Shown: positions 6,371 to 13,868 of the stretch, in pieces
How the letters are laid out: the number at the start of each line of letters is the position of its first letter
Numbering within the stretch: the first letter of the stretch is position 1
Source: an uncultured Porphyromonadaceae bacterium
Lineage (GTDB): Bacteria > Bacteroidota > Bacteroidia > Bacteroidales > Muribaculaceae
DNA: 64,000 nt
Assembly (NCBI GenBank): GCA_947178215.1
Contig: CAMWXJ010000009.1
Location: 1 to 64,000 of the forward strand
Direction: 5' to 3'
Position numbers and translations under genes: made by a program
The notes under the pieces: generated by a model
Seen by the model: the letters and a program-made list of their open reading frames with translations, nothing else
What the model was told of the DNA's origin: nothing
Database searches by the model: none

Positions 6371-6856
6371 ATGAATAAAATGATTATAGCAGGATTGACT
6401 GCTTCTATTATAGGACTATCGTCATGCGGCGTCAATTCTGCCAAATGTAAAACCGATTCAGCCGCCAAGTGCGACACCGTTTGCGAAAAGCAGCCCTGCT
6501 GTCAGGCAACTCCCGATGAAATTGCCGGAATCAAGAAGGCGCTCGGATATTATACAGAAGCGGCTGTAAAGGGCGACAGCAAAATCGCCATGCAAGGTTT
6601 CGCTCCTGCGGCAACAATGTCGTATGCCGAGGGCGATAGCCTTGTGACAGTACCAATTCAGGCTCTCTACGACTATTATGACCAGACGGGTCCCCACAAC
6701 GCTACATACAAGATAGCAGGCTGTAGCGTGGCAGGAGGTGTCGCTATGGTGCGCATCGAATCAAAATTCGGCGAAAACGAGTTCACCGATATGTTCACTC
6801 TTGTCAAGGACGGCTCCGACTGGAAGATTGTCAGCAAAGTTTACCAAGTAAAATAA
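6371..6856 (+). CDS. Cysteine-rich lipoprotein with NTF2-like domain
   Basis: 161 residues. The start carries a lipoprotein signal (MIIAGLTASIIGLSSCG), with the lipidated cysteine at residue 19. Next comes a short linker with five more cysteines (KCKTDSAAKCDTVCEKQPCC), then an NTF2-like domain similar to that of the gene at 5370 (IKKALGYYTEAAVKGDSKIAMQGFAP and FTLVKDGSDWKIVSKVYQ). It would sit on a membrane facing the periplasm. The cysteine run could bind metal or take part in thiol exchange, but there is no exact known motif. Third gene of the HxlR-linked operon, 6 bases after the flavoprotein. Confidence 0.75.
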   Translation: MNKMIIAGLTASIIGLSSCGVNSAKCKTDSAAKCDTVCEKQPCCQATPDEIAGIKKALGYYTEAAVKGDSKIAMQGFAPAATMSYAEGDSLVTVPIQALYDYYDQTGPHNATYKIAGCSVAGGVAMVRIESKFGENEFTDMFTLVKDGSDWKIVSKVYQVK

Positions 6857-6870
6857 GATATACAACATCT

Positions 6871-6894
6871 AACGGCCGCCTTTTGGCGGCCGTT
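6871..6894 (+). terminator. Hairpin terminator after the HxlR-linked operon
   Basis: AACGGCCGCC and GGCGGCCGTT are perfect 10-bp arms around a TTTT loop, 14 bases past the lipoprotein stop. There is no long T-run afterwards, but the stem is very GC-rich. Confidence 0.7.
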
Positions 6895-6940
6895 ATCGCC
6901 TTGGCGCTTTACCTCGGCACATAATTTTTCTGGCAAGATG

Positions 6941-6972
6941 AAGGTGACGGAGGCCTTATGCTCCGCCACCTT
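6941..6972. terminator. Second hairpin in the 6.9 kb gap
   Basis: AAGGTGACGGAG and CTCCGCCACCTT pair over 12 bases with one mismatch around an 8-base loop. It lies between the operon end and the decayed segment at 7004-7106 and may stop transcripts from either side. Confidence 0.5.
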
Positions 6973-7003
6973 TATCGCTGATATGGCATTGGCTATGCTC
7001 TTT

Positions 7004-7106
7004 TTAACTCGTCATTGTTATCTTAAACGGAAACTCGTCTACTTTCAGTTCTTTCTGCAAACATCTTCTTGTTGGCGTTGATGATGCCGGCTATCTGCTC
7101 TGCATA
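7004..7106 (-). pseudogene. Short decayed coding remnant (family unknown)
   Basis: The minus strand reads YAEQIAGIINANKKMFAE in one frame. It continues sensibly as QKELKVDEFPFKITMTS and a stop only after a one-base frame switch. The regular pattern suggests the last 35 residues of a former protein. No family was recognised. The remaining bases of the 394-base gap 6857-7250 hold two hairpins and the promoter box at 7239. Confidence 0.35.
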
Positions 7107-7238
7107 AATTGTTGTTGATTATACAATAACAGGAACCACGACTCCGGCACGGTGAATTGAAAATCGCCGCTCAAAAAATTGACGCTCGCGGCAAAACACG
7201 CGGCTACATATTCGCAATGAAATCCCGTGGAAAATCGG

Positions 7239-7246
7239 TAATTTTG
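7239..7246 (+). promoter_or_regulatory. -7 promoter box right before the first GNAT gene
   Basis: TAATTTTG matches the Bacteroidota -7 consensus and ends only 4 bases before the ATG at 7251. Transcription would start at or next to the start codon, which suggests a leaderless message. A clear TTG -33 box was not found at the usual distance. Confidence 0.5.
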
Positions 7247-7250
7247 CAGT

Positions 7251-7715
7251 ATGAGACATTCCTTAGACATAATTTCAGTCAGGTCACAACCTGAGTATCT
7301 TGAACGGGCAATAGGCTACTTTCAAGACAAATGGGCCTCACCCGAGTCAATGGAAGTTTATGACGACTGTTTACGCAAATGTATAGTTGCCGACAATCCA
7401 TTGCCTCAATGGTATCTATTGCTTGATGATGGAGAAATCGTTGGCTGCGCAGGATTGATCACCAACGATTTCAACTCGCGCATGGATTTATATCCTTGGC
7501 TCGCGGCTCTCTATGTGGAGGAAACCCACAGAGGAAATAACTTCGGAAATCTTCTGATTGAAAAAGCCAAAGAAGATTCGATGCGAATGGGGTTCAAAAC
7601 GCTGAACCTATGCACCGACCATATTGGCTATTACGAAAAGTTTGGCTTCTCCTATATTGGCGAATGCCATCATCCATGGGGAGAAAGCACAAGAGTTTAT
7701 CAGATAAGACTATGA
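7251..7715 (+). CDS. GNAT-family N-acetyltransferase
   Basis: 154 residues. The GNAT core is visible: [18 protein letters not shown] (strands 2-3), [25 protein letters not shown] (strand 4 and the acetyl-CoA pyrophosphate loop, R-G-N-N-F-G in place of Q/R-x-x-G-x-G/A), and [24 protein letters not shown] (strand 5 and the Y-Y-E-K-F-G-F turn). It transfers an acetyl group from acetyl-CoA to an unknown amine, in the cytoplasm. Its stop overlaps the start of the next acetyltransferase gene by 4 bases (ATGA), so the pair is co-translated. Confidence 0.85.
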   Translation: MRHSLDIISVRSQPEYLERAIGYFQDKWASPESMEVYDDCLRKCIVADNPLPQWYLLLDDGEIVGCAGLITNDFNSRMDLYPWLAALYVEETHRGNNFGNLLIEKAKEDSMRMGFKTLNLCTDHIGYYEKFGFSYIGECHHPWGESTRVYQIRL

Positions 7716-8587
7716 ACCGTAATTGCAAAAATATCGAGATAAGGAGTTTAGAGTGTATTGATTTTGACACGCTCTTTCGTGGATTTGAAAATGCTTTCTC
7801 TGATTATGAGATAAGTTTCGACAAGGAGGAAGTACGCTCAATGCTGATAAGACGGGGATATGATCCACGTCTCTCTTTTGCCGCATTTGTTGATGATGAG
7901 ATTGTGGCGTTTACGTTAAATGGAATCGGTCAGTTCAATGGTATTCCGACTGCATACGATACAGGGACGGGCACTGTTATAGATTTTCGTGGACAAGGCC
8001 TTGCCGGAAAAATCTTCAGTTACTCTTTGCCATTCCTGAAGGAGGCTGGCATAAGGCAATATCTGCTTGAAGTGCTGCAAAACAACCATAAGGCGATTAA
8101 TGTGTATCGTAAAATGGGATTTGAAACTACTCGTGAATACGACTGTTTCAGACAGAATATTGCGGAAATCAGAAATCCGAAACCGACCGAATCGGATACA
8201 GACATTCGGATAGAAACGATTGATGTGGATGCTGTAATATGCGCAAAGCCATTCTGTGAGTTCACTCCTTCTTGGCAAAATAGTTTAGAGTCAATCCAAA
8301 GAGGTAAACCGGGACTTACTTGCATAGGTGCCTTTAATTCTGACAGACTTGTCGGATACTGTGTGTTTGACCAAACAACGGGCGATCTGACTCAGATAGC
8401 CATCGACCGTGAATTTCGGCGCAAAGGCACAGCCTCCATCTTGTTGCATAAGGTGTCTATGAAGATGACGACAGACTTTATAAAAATCCTGAATATCCCG
8501 ACCGACGATTCCACACTACACGATTTTCTGAAAGACAGGAATATACCCCTGATGAACAGACAGTATGAAATGATTTTGACCTTCTGA
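7712..8587 (+). CDS. Tandem-domain GNAT acetyltransferase
   Basis: 291 residues from the ATG at 7712; the upstream extension is only overlap with the previous gene. Two GNAT halves are seen. The first has [36 protein letters not shown] (an R-G-Q-G-L-A-G CoA loop) and [17 protein letters not shown]. The second has [38 protein letters not shown] (R-R-K-G-T-A) and a poorly conserved end. Both CoA loops look intact. Such double GNATs often modify antibiotics or metabolites, but the substrate here is unknown. Confidence 0.8.
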   Translation: MNRNCKNIEIRSLECIDFDTLFRGFENAFSDYEISFDKEEVRSMLIRRGYDPRLSFAAFVDDEIVAFTLNGIGQFNGIPTAYDTGTGTVIDFRGQGLAGKIFSYSLPFLKEAGIRQYLLEVLQNNHKAINVYRKMGFETTREYDCFRQNIAEIRNPKPTESDTDIRIETIDVDAVICAKPFCEFTPSWQNSLESIQRGKPGLTCIGAFNSDRLVGYCVFDQTTGDLTQIAIDREFRRKGTASILLHKVSMKMTTDFIKILNIPTDDSTLHDFLKDRNIPLMNRQYEMILTF

Positions 8588-8592
8588 CAGCT

Positions 8593-8754
8593 ATGTGCAG
8601 ATTTGAAAGCAAGACAATCCTGTATATAGCCGTGAGCGTTGACGGATACATTGCCGATGAAAATAGCTCGGTCGAATGGATAAGCGGTCATGATGATAAT
8701 GTGCCGACAGAGGACACTTTTACCCCTTTCTTAGAAAGTGTCGAAAGTGTCTGA
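8593..8754 (+). pseudogene. Truncated dihydrofolate-reductase-family (RibD-C-like) gene
   Basis: The ATG at 8593, 5 bases after the GNAT stop, opens a 53-residue frame ending at TGA 8752-8754. Its residues 9-30 (ILYIAVSVDGYIADENSSVEWI) match the first strand and loop of the DHFR-like reductases related to RibD, which run to about 180 residues. The chain then ends at FLESVESV. The other 120 residues are missing, so this is the front of a gene that was cut or frameshifted. Confidence 0.65.
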
Positions 8755-8756
8755 TA

Positions 8757-8774
8757 GACGTGAGATTTCACGTC
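8757..8774. repeat. Short inverted repeat
   Basis: GACGTGA and TCACGTC, perfect 7-bp arms around GATT, lie directly after the stop of the truncated reductase gene. It may act as a weak terminator for the GNAT transcript. Confidence 0.4.
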
Positions 8775-8865
8775 ATCCATCATCTTTTATTATGACTTGA
8801 ATCAGGAATTATAAGCGACATCTTGCCATGGAACTTATTGATCGTATAACACAGGTGAAAAGAGT

Positions 8866-8895
8866 GTTACATGGGGGCGATTGCTCCCATGTAAC
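8866..8895. terminator. Bidirectional hairpin between GNAT cluster and amylase
   Basis: GTTACATGGG and CCCATGTAAC are perfect 10-bp arms around a 10-base loop. It lies between convergent transcripts, 41 bases beyond the amylase stop, and marks the boundary where the GC-rich, densely coding part of the window begins. Confidence 0.6.
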
Positions 8896-8936
8896 GTAAG
8901 GATGAGTCGCTAAACTTCTTAGCATCATGAGGACAA

Positions 8937-11717
8937 TCACTCCGTCACGACACGCTTGAAAGCGTTGCCTGAACGGGTGATATATATGTAGACTCCGGCG
9001 GGAAGCGTGCCCGACGCATCTACTTTAACTCCCGACAGCGTGTAGACCGCGGTTATCTCATCTTCCTGACCACGATAAACCGGTGAATCGATGCCGCTCA
9101 CCGCACTGTTGACCAGAACTACGAAAGCGCCGGGGTCGAGAGTCACAGAGCCGTCAGCCTCAATAGCCGGAGCGTCGATACCTGCCGAGCTTACGGCCAC
9201 CGAACCGCCGGCCATGGGAGTGGCTATTGTGAGCGAGCGGTCAGTGAGCGGATTGGCGGCGACAAAGAGCTTTTTACCGTCGGCCGCTTCAAGGAGGATA
9301 GTATAACCGCTTTCCCAGTTGGCCGGCACGGCGTTGACCTCGGGTGTAACGTCGGTGCCGAACAATGACGGATTGCTGTTACGCAGCGACATCAGTGACG
9401 CGTATGTGTCATAGAGCTGAGCGTGGAGTGGATTGTCGAGCAGCCCCCAGCACGATTTGCGGGCATCGGTATTATTGTCACCGTTGGACTTTTTGACGGG
9501 CTGCGCGTCGCCCAGCTCTTCAAACTGCCAGATCATGTGGCTGCCGGGCGTCATCAGCATCATAGCAGCAATGGAGCCAAGACGACGCATCTGCTGCTGC
9601 TCATTCCCTTTGACACCTGTGGTTCCCCACTGTTGCTGCTTGTAGGCGCAACGCTCTTCGTCGTGGCTCTCTGCATACGATACGGTCGATCCGGCCGGGC
9701 GTCCCTGATCGTAGGTAGCGGAGAAGCGCGACAAGTCTGCATTATCTTTCCAACCCATGGCCCACTGGCAAGCTCCGTTGTTGACGTTGGCCCAATCGAC
9801 AGCACCCAACGAGAAAAGCAACTTGTCTTCCGCCACTGTGGCAAGGTCCTCACATATAAAATATGTGCCGGGGGCCGTGGTGTAAAGCTCCTCCCTAAGT
9901 CGGCCTATGCGCTCGGCACGCGAGCTGTTGAGGGCGTTGGTCGAGGCTTCGGTAGGAGCGTCAAACGAATTTGTAGCGCGGTTCCACTTGATGCCATAGC
10001 TTCCGTTGTCACCAAGACCTTTGACAAGGTCGAAGCGGAATCCGTCGAAGCCGTAGGCTTCAACCCAATAACGCAGCGCATCGGCCCACTGCCGGAACAC
10101 AAGGGGATTGTCCTGATTCCAGTCGTGGAAAGCATTATAGGCATGCGGAGGAGTAGCGTTGAAAAATGGATTCTGCGACGGCTCATACATAAGCTGCCAC
10201 GGGTTGCGGTCATCGGCATGGTTGAATACTACATCGAGTATCGCCGCCATTCCGCGCGAGTGAATCTCGTTGACAAGTCGGCGATAGTCTGCAGGGGTGC
10301 CGTAGACCTTGTCGGGAGCGAAGTAGAAGATAGGATTGTAACCCCACGAATCGTTGCCGTTGAACTCCATTATCGGCATTATCTCCACTGCATTTACGCC
10401 GAGCGACTGTATGTAATCGAGCTTCTCGATTACTCCGTCGACAGTGCCGTCAGCCGCTCCTGTACCTGTAAAATCGCGTATAAGCAGCTCGTAGATAACC
10501 AGATTGTCCAAAGCGGGCTTATCGGCGAGCTGGCGTGGTGATTCAGTCGCCGTCGCGGTCGAAAGGACAGACATCATTGTGCCTTCGGGTACTTTTCCGG
10601 TAGGATATTCAGGCATATCGGGATAGACCTCGGGATTTATAAACCTGTCAAACTGAGGATCGAGCACAAGATTGCAGTAAGGATCGCCGACTGCAATCTT
10701 GCCGTCTACGAGATAATAATAGGTGTATTCCTTATCGGGTTCCAGGCCGTCGACCTCACACCAGAAATAAGGGTCGCGAAGGCTCCATGCGTTCTTTATA
10801 TATGAAGTGTCGGCAGGGAGTGCTACCTGTTCATCGGCGCGTTTCATCTGCTGATTCGGAGTAAGTGCGAAGTCGTTCCATGAGCCAACAAGCAGAACCG
10901 ACTTCTTGCCGGGAGCAGCCAATGCGAATGTGGCTGCGCGGCGGTCGGCCGACAGTTCCGCGCCCAACTTGACCTTATCGCCGGGATAGGCGGCGACTGC
11001 CATAGTGCCCAGACGCAGAAAATCCACGCAGTCCGTCACTTCCGAGTCGCCGAGTTGTGCCGTTGCCGTAGCCATGTATCTGCCGGCGGAGGTAAACGCT
11101 TCGACAACCGACACCGTGCCTGTGCCAGAGGCCGTCTTCGAGCCTACCGCGAGTGTGACGGTGGCCGCGCTATTGGAGGCCGTGGCGGTAATGGTGACAG
11201 GAGCGTTGTCGGAAAACACGCGGCTGTCGGGCACGGTCGAGATAGTGACATAGAAGCCGGGCTGCTTGACATCCACAGCTATATCACCACCTGTCGACGT
11301 CTTGCCCTCACGGGTTCCGTTGGCGTTGCGAAACACAAACATCAATTTGGTTACCGTGGCGAGTTCCGCGTCAGTCAGGCCGTAATACTCTTTTATCGAG
11401 GGAATGGTAAGGGTCCATGTATCTGTGCCGGCGTATGTCAGACGGTATTTCGAGTCATTGTCGAGCCAGTTGGTTGCATATTGCCAGTCTGTCGCCGACA
11501 CCGAGGAAGTAGTTATTAGGCCGGTATGGGCGTAGACAGGCGTTGATGCCGTCAGACCGGCGAGGCCTGCACTGCCCCTGTCGGCGTGGAATGTGATGAC
11601 GATAGGCGAGCTGTCGGTGGTGACGACTGTCGGCTCCGTGGTGACTACCGGCCCTGATGTCGCGGCATAGGCGGCCACGACAGAAAGCCAAAGACACATC
11701 AGGGTAAAGGTTCTCAT
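8937..11717 (-). CDS. Secreted GH13 alpha-amylase-type glycosidase with T9SS-like C-terminus
   Basis: 926 residues from the ATG at 11717, which is followed by a signal peptide (MRTFTLMCLWLSVVAAYA). Residues 20-230 hold beta-sandwich modules of the sort found ahead of Bacteroidota amylases. A further domain (residues about 250-390) resembles an isoamylase-type N-terminal module. The GH13 barrel starts near residue 409 (YELLIRDF) with DVVFNHAD, the nucleophile Asp in GFRFDLVKG (about 562), the acid/base Glu in ICEDLA (about 622) and AESHDEER (about 684). The last 80 residues (TLSGVKVDASGTLPAGVYIY) look like a type IX sorting domain. It probably degrades starch or related alpha-glucans at the cell surface. 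No SusCD genes are in the window. Confidence 0.9.
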   Translation of the reverse strand: MRTFTLMCLWLSVVAAYAATSGPVVTTEPTVVTTDSSPIVITFHADRGSAGLAGLTASTPVYAHTGLITTSSVSATDWQYATNWLDNDSKYRLTYAGTDTWTLTIPSIKEYYGLTDAELATVTKLMFVFRNANGTREGKTSTGGDIAVDVKQPGFYVTISTVPDSRVFSDNAPVTITATASNSAATVTLAVGSKTASGTGTVSVVEAFTSAGRYMATATAQLGDSEVTDCVDFLRLGTMAVAAYPGDKVKLGAELSADRRAATFALAAPGKKSVLLVGSWNDFALTPNQQMKRADEQVALPADTSYIKNAWSLRDPYFWCEVDGLEPDKEYTYYYLVDGKIAVGDPYCNLVLDPQFDRFINPEVYPDMPEYPTGKVPEGTMMSVLSTATATESPRQLADKPALDNLVIYELLIRDFTGTGAADGTVDGVIEKLDYIQSLGVNAVEIMPIMEFNGNDSWGYNPIFYFAPDKVYGTPADYRRLVNEIHSRGMAAILDVVFNHADDRNPWQLMYEPSQNPFFNATPPHAYNAFHDWNQDNPLVFRQWADALRYWVEAYGFDGFRFDLVKGLGDNGSYGIKWNRATNSFDAPTEASTNALNSSRAERIGRLREELYTTAPGTYFICEDLATVAEDKLLFSLGAVDWANVNNGACQWAMGWKDNADLSRFSATYDQGRPAGSTVSYAESHDEERCAYKQQQWGTTGVKGNEQQQMRRLGSIAAMMLMTPGSHMIWQFEELGDAQPVKKSNGDNNTDARKSCWGLLDNPLHAQLYDTYASLMSLRNSNPSLFGTDVTPEVNAVPANWESGYTILLEAADGKKLFVAANPLTDRSLTIATPMAGGSVAVSSAGIDAPAIEADGSVTLDPGAFVVLVNSAVSGIDSPVYRGQEDEITAVYTLSGVKVDASGTLPAGVYIYITRSGNAFKRVVTE

Positions 11718-11783
11718 GAATAAATGTAAGTATGAAATAGTTAATGATATATGTAAGAAAGATTCAGAAGGTAGAAACGTCAA

Positions 11784-11817
11784 CTGCCATACTGCACGAA
11801 TATTGGCAGTATGGCAG
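11784..11817. terminator. Perfect 12-bp inverted repeat upstream of the amylase
   Basis: CTGCCATACTGC and GCAGTATGGCAG flank a 10-base loop between the omega-subunit gene and the amylase, both read on the minus strand. It most likely ends the bamD-omega transcript. Being 66 bases before the amylase ATG, it could also be part of an operator or leader. Confidence 0.5.
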
Positions 11818-11867
11818 CGGTATGTATCAGTCGCGACAAAGAGTGACTATACTTGTCAGTGTCAATG

Positions 11868-12206
11868 TCAGTCGTCGAGGGCGCTCTTGTCGGTAGACGG
11901 GTTTCGGAAGTAGAGCTTGTGGTCGATATACTCCTGTGTTGCGATGAGAGTAGGCTTCGGCAGCTTCTCGTAATAGCGTGAAATCTCGATTTGCTCGCGG
12001 TTTTCGGTTATCTCTTCGAGGTTGTCGTTGAGAGTGGCAAACTCCTGGAGCTTTTTCTCAAGGTCATGCTTCATCTCGCCGGCAATCTGATTTGAGCGTC
12101 GTGCAATGACACATACGGTCTCATAGATGTTACCGGTCTGTTCGGAGAGCTCCACCAAATCGTGAGGTTGGGTGTTTATGGGAGCGTTTGATTTCTTGTA
12201 GTCCAT
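11868..12206 (-). CDS. rpoZ: RNA polymerase omega-like (Rpb6-type) subunit
   Basis: 112 residues. The stretch TGNIYETVCVIARRSNQIAGEMKHDLEKKLQEFA is the omega/Rpb6 fold, and EISRYYEKLPKPTLIATQEYIDHKLYFRNP is the conserved tail of the Bacteroidota version. Omega binds the beta-prime subunit and helps RNA polymerase assembly. It lies 43 bases after bamD, an arrangement common in Bacteroidota genomes. The gene often carries only a family label in databases, so the omega role is by homology. Confidence 0.85.
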   Translation of the reverse strand: MDYKKSNAPINTQPHDLVELSEQTGNIYETVCVIARRSNQIAGEMKHDLEKKLQEFATLNDNLEEITENREQIEISRYYEKLPKPTLIATQEYIDHKLYFRNPSTDKSALDD

Positions 12207-12249
12207 ATATCGGTTGATGATACTTTGTTTTCAGTTGACAGGCAGGCGG

Positions 12250-13092
12250 TCAATCGCCTACGTATGATGAGGCTATCTTGCTGATACGGTCCGCCTCCTC
12301 GCGCATGGGCGAGTCGGGATAGTTGTTTATAAACGAATAATATTCGTCAAGAACCTCGCGGTAACGGTCGGCCTTGCGCTCTTCAATAGAGGCTTTTGCT
12401 TCCTGATAGCGGCTTTTGAGGATTATCATTTCAAGGTCCTCCTTATAGCGCGAGTAAGGATAATCCTTAATGGCGTTCTGGGCTACCACAATGGCGCTTT
12501 CATAATTGTTGTTGGTCATGAAAAAGCCGAGGTTGTAGTAGAGCTGCGCGTTTTGGAGCTGTTTGAGCGTAAGCTTGTCCTGGAGCTCGAAAATCGCGTT
12601 CTGGGCGATGTTGACCCTGTCGGAGCGAGGAAAATAGTCGATAAATCCTTGCAGCTCCTCGATTGCCTTCATGGTGTCGGTCTGGTCGAGCTGCGGGTCA
12701 GGGCTTTCGAGATAATATCCATACCCCGAATAGAATCGCGCAAGCTCAGTGTACTTGCCCTTGGGATAGCGCTGGTAGTACTGCTTGAAGCACACTCCCG
12801 AGTTAAGGTAATCCTTATTTTCGTAATAGCTCAATGCGAGCAGATACAAAGCCTCTTCGGCCTTTTCGGTACCACGCAATTGCTGACCTATGTCGGCAAG
12901 CACGGTCGAAGCCTGTGCATAACGCTTCTCTTCGAACGCACGGCGTGCGAATTCGAGCTTCACATCGGGGTCGGGATTCTTGAGAACACGCTGATACTCC
13001 GTGCATCCCGTGAGCGATGCAGCGGCGGCGAGGGCAAGAAGGTAATATTGTAACTTTCTCAAAACTTGTCGATTAAAAAGGTGGAGAGACAC
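12250..13092 (-). CDS. bamD: Outer membrane assembly lipoprotein BamD
   Basis: 280 residues. LALAAAASLTGCTEYQRVLKNPDPDVKLEFARRAFEEKRYAQA is a lipoprotein signal (lipidated Cys near 30) followed by the first TPR. Further TPRs include ALYLLALSYYENKDYLNSG and LPFRSDRV-like motifs; YYQRYPKGKY and DEYYSFINNYPDSP are typical BamD repeat ends. BamD joins BamA at the outer membrane and folds beta-barrel proteins. A minus-strand TAACTTTG (13138-13145) is a likely promoter. Its start lies 123 bases from the divergent PASTA gene. Confidence 0.9.
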   Translation of the reverse strand: MSLHLFNRQVLRKLQYYLLALAAAASLTGCTEYQRVLKNPDPDVKLEFARRAFEEKRYAQASTVLADIGQQLRGTEKAEEALYLLALSYYENKDYLNSGVCFKQYYQRYPKGKYTELARFYSGYGYYLESPDPQLDQTDTMKAIEELQGFIDYFPRSDRVNIAQNAIFELQDKLTLKQLQNAQLYYNLGFFMTNNNYESAIVVAQNAIKDYPYSRYKEDLEMIILKSRYQEAKASIEERKADRYREVLDEYYSFINNYPDSPMREEADRISKIASSYVGD

Positions 13093-13137
13093 ATAGCGAG
13101 AAACGATGCCTTCGTGTCGGCAATAGTTTCAACCGTG

Positions 13138-13196
13138 CAAAGTTAGCAATTATTGCTTAAATGAACAGCTCTGATGACAATATTTTTGTAATTTTG
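13138..13196. promoter_or_regulatory. Back-to-back -7 boxes for bamD and the PASTA gene
   Basis: CAAAGTTA at 13138-13145 reads TAACTTTG toward bamD. TAATTTTG at 13189-13196 reads toward the PASTA gene, 19 bases before its ATG. Both match TAnnTTTG; clear TTG -33 boxes at the right spacing were not found. Confidence 0.5.
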
Positions 13197-13215
13197 CAGC
13201 TCAAACATCCCACCC

Positions 13216-13863
13216 ATGACAACTGATAAGCCCCGCAACAAGACCCCGAAGACAGGCCGCAGTCCATTCGTCAAAAAACTCCTCATTAACCTGTGCTGCA
13301 TGGCGGCCGCAGGTTTCGCTATCGTGTGGATTGCGCTCATGTGGCTCGATGTGTGGACCGACCACGGCAACGAAGTGCCGGCCCCGGCAGTGTGTGGCCT
13401 GGACTATGCCACAGCAGTCAATACACTCGAGTCGCGCGGATTTACGGTGGAGCTTATTGATTCCGTCTACGATACGACCCATCGCCCCGGCACAGTAACC
13501 GACCAGAGTCCCAAGGAAGGCTCCATGGTAAAGGCCGGACGCGAAATATACCTCACCATCACGGCTTTCAACCCTAAGATGGTCAATCTGCCCAAGGTGA
13601 CCGACGTTTCCGAGCGTCAGGCCCGTGCCATGCTGGCGGGTGTCGGTCTCAACAACATCACCACCGTCACCGTGCCAAGCGAGTACAAGGACCTGGTGGC
13701 CGGCATACGTGTCGACGGCAAAAACGCCACCCCGGGCACACGCGTGCCGGTGACTGCCAAAGTGACTCTTGAAGTGGGAGGCGGGCCCGCCGAGGTGCCG
13801 GCAGACTCTGACTCTGAGTCACTCTCGACCGAAGCGGAAATAAACTCTGAATTTGACTTCTGA
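13216..13863 (+). CDS. Membrane-anchored PASTA-domain protein without kinase
   Basis: 215 residues. A basic N-terminus, one transmembrane helix (residues 20-45, LLINLCCMAAAGFAIVWIALMW), then at least two PASTA repeats facing the periplasm: VPAPAVCGLDYATAVNTLESRGFTVELI with DQSPKEGSMVKAGREIYLTI, and VNLPKVTDVSERQARAMLAG with G-T-R-V-P-V-T-A-K-V-T-L-E-V. The tail is acidic. PASTA domains bind peptidoglycan fragments and usually sit on Ser/Thr kinases or penicillin-binding proteins; here no kinase is fused. It is 5 bases before an RluD-type gene, a pairing I have seen described for Bacteroidota. Confidence 0.85.
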   Translation: MTTDKPRNKTPKTGRSPFVKKLLINLCCMAAAGFAIVWIALMWLDVWTDHGNEVPAPAVCGLDYATAVNTLESRGFTVELIDSVYDTTHRPGTVTDQSPKEGSMVKAGREIYLTITAFNPKMVNLPKVTDVSERQARAMLAGVGLNNITTVTVPSEYKDLVAGIRVDGKNATPGTRVPVTAKVTLEVGGGPAEVPADSDSESLSTEAEINSEFDF

Positions 13864-13868
13864 CAATC

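Noticed and set aside
9423-10541. A 372-codon plus-strand frame inside the amylase gene
   Set aside because: Lies wholly opposite the GH13 catalytic domain and shows no domain of its own.
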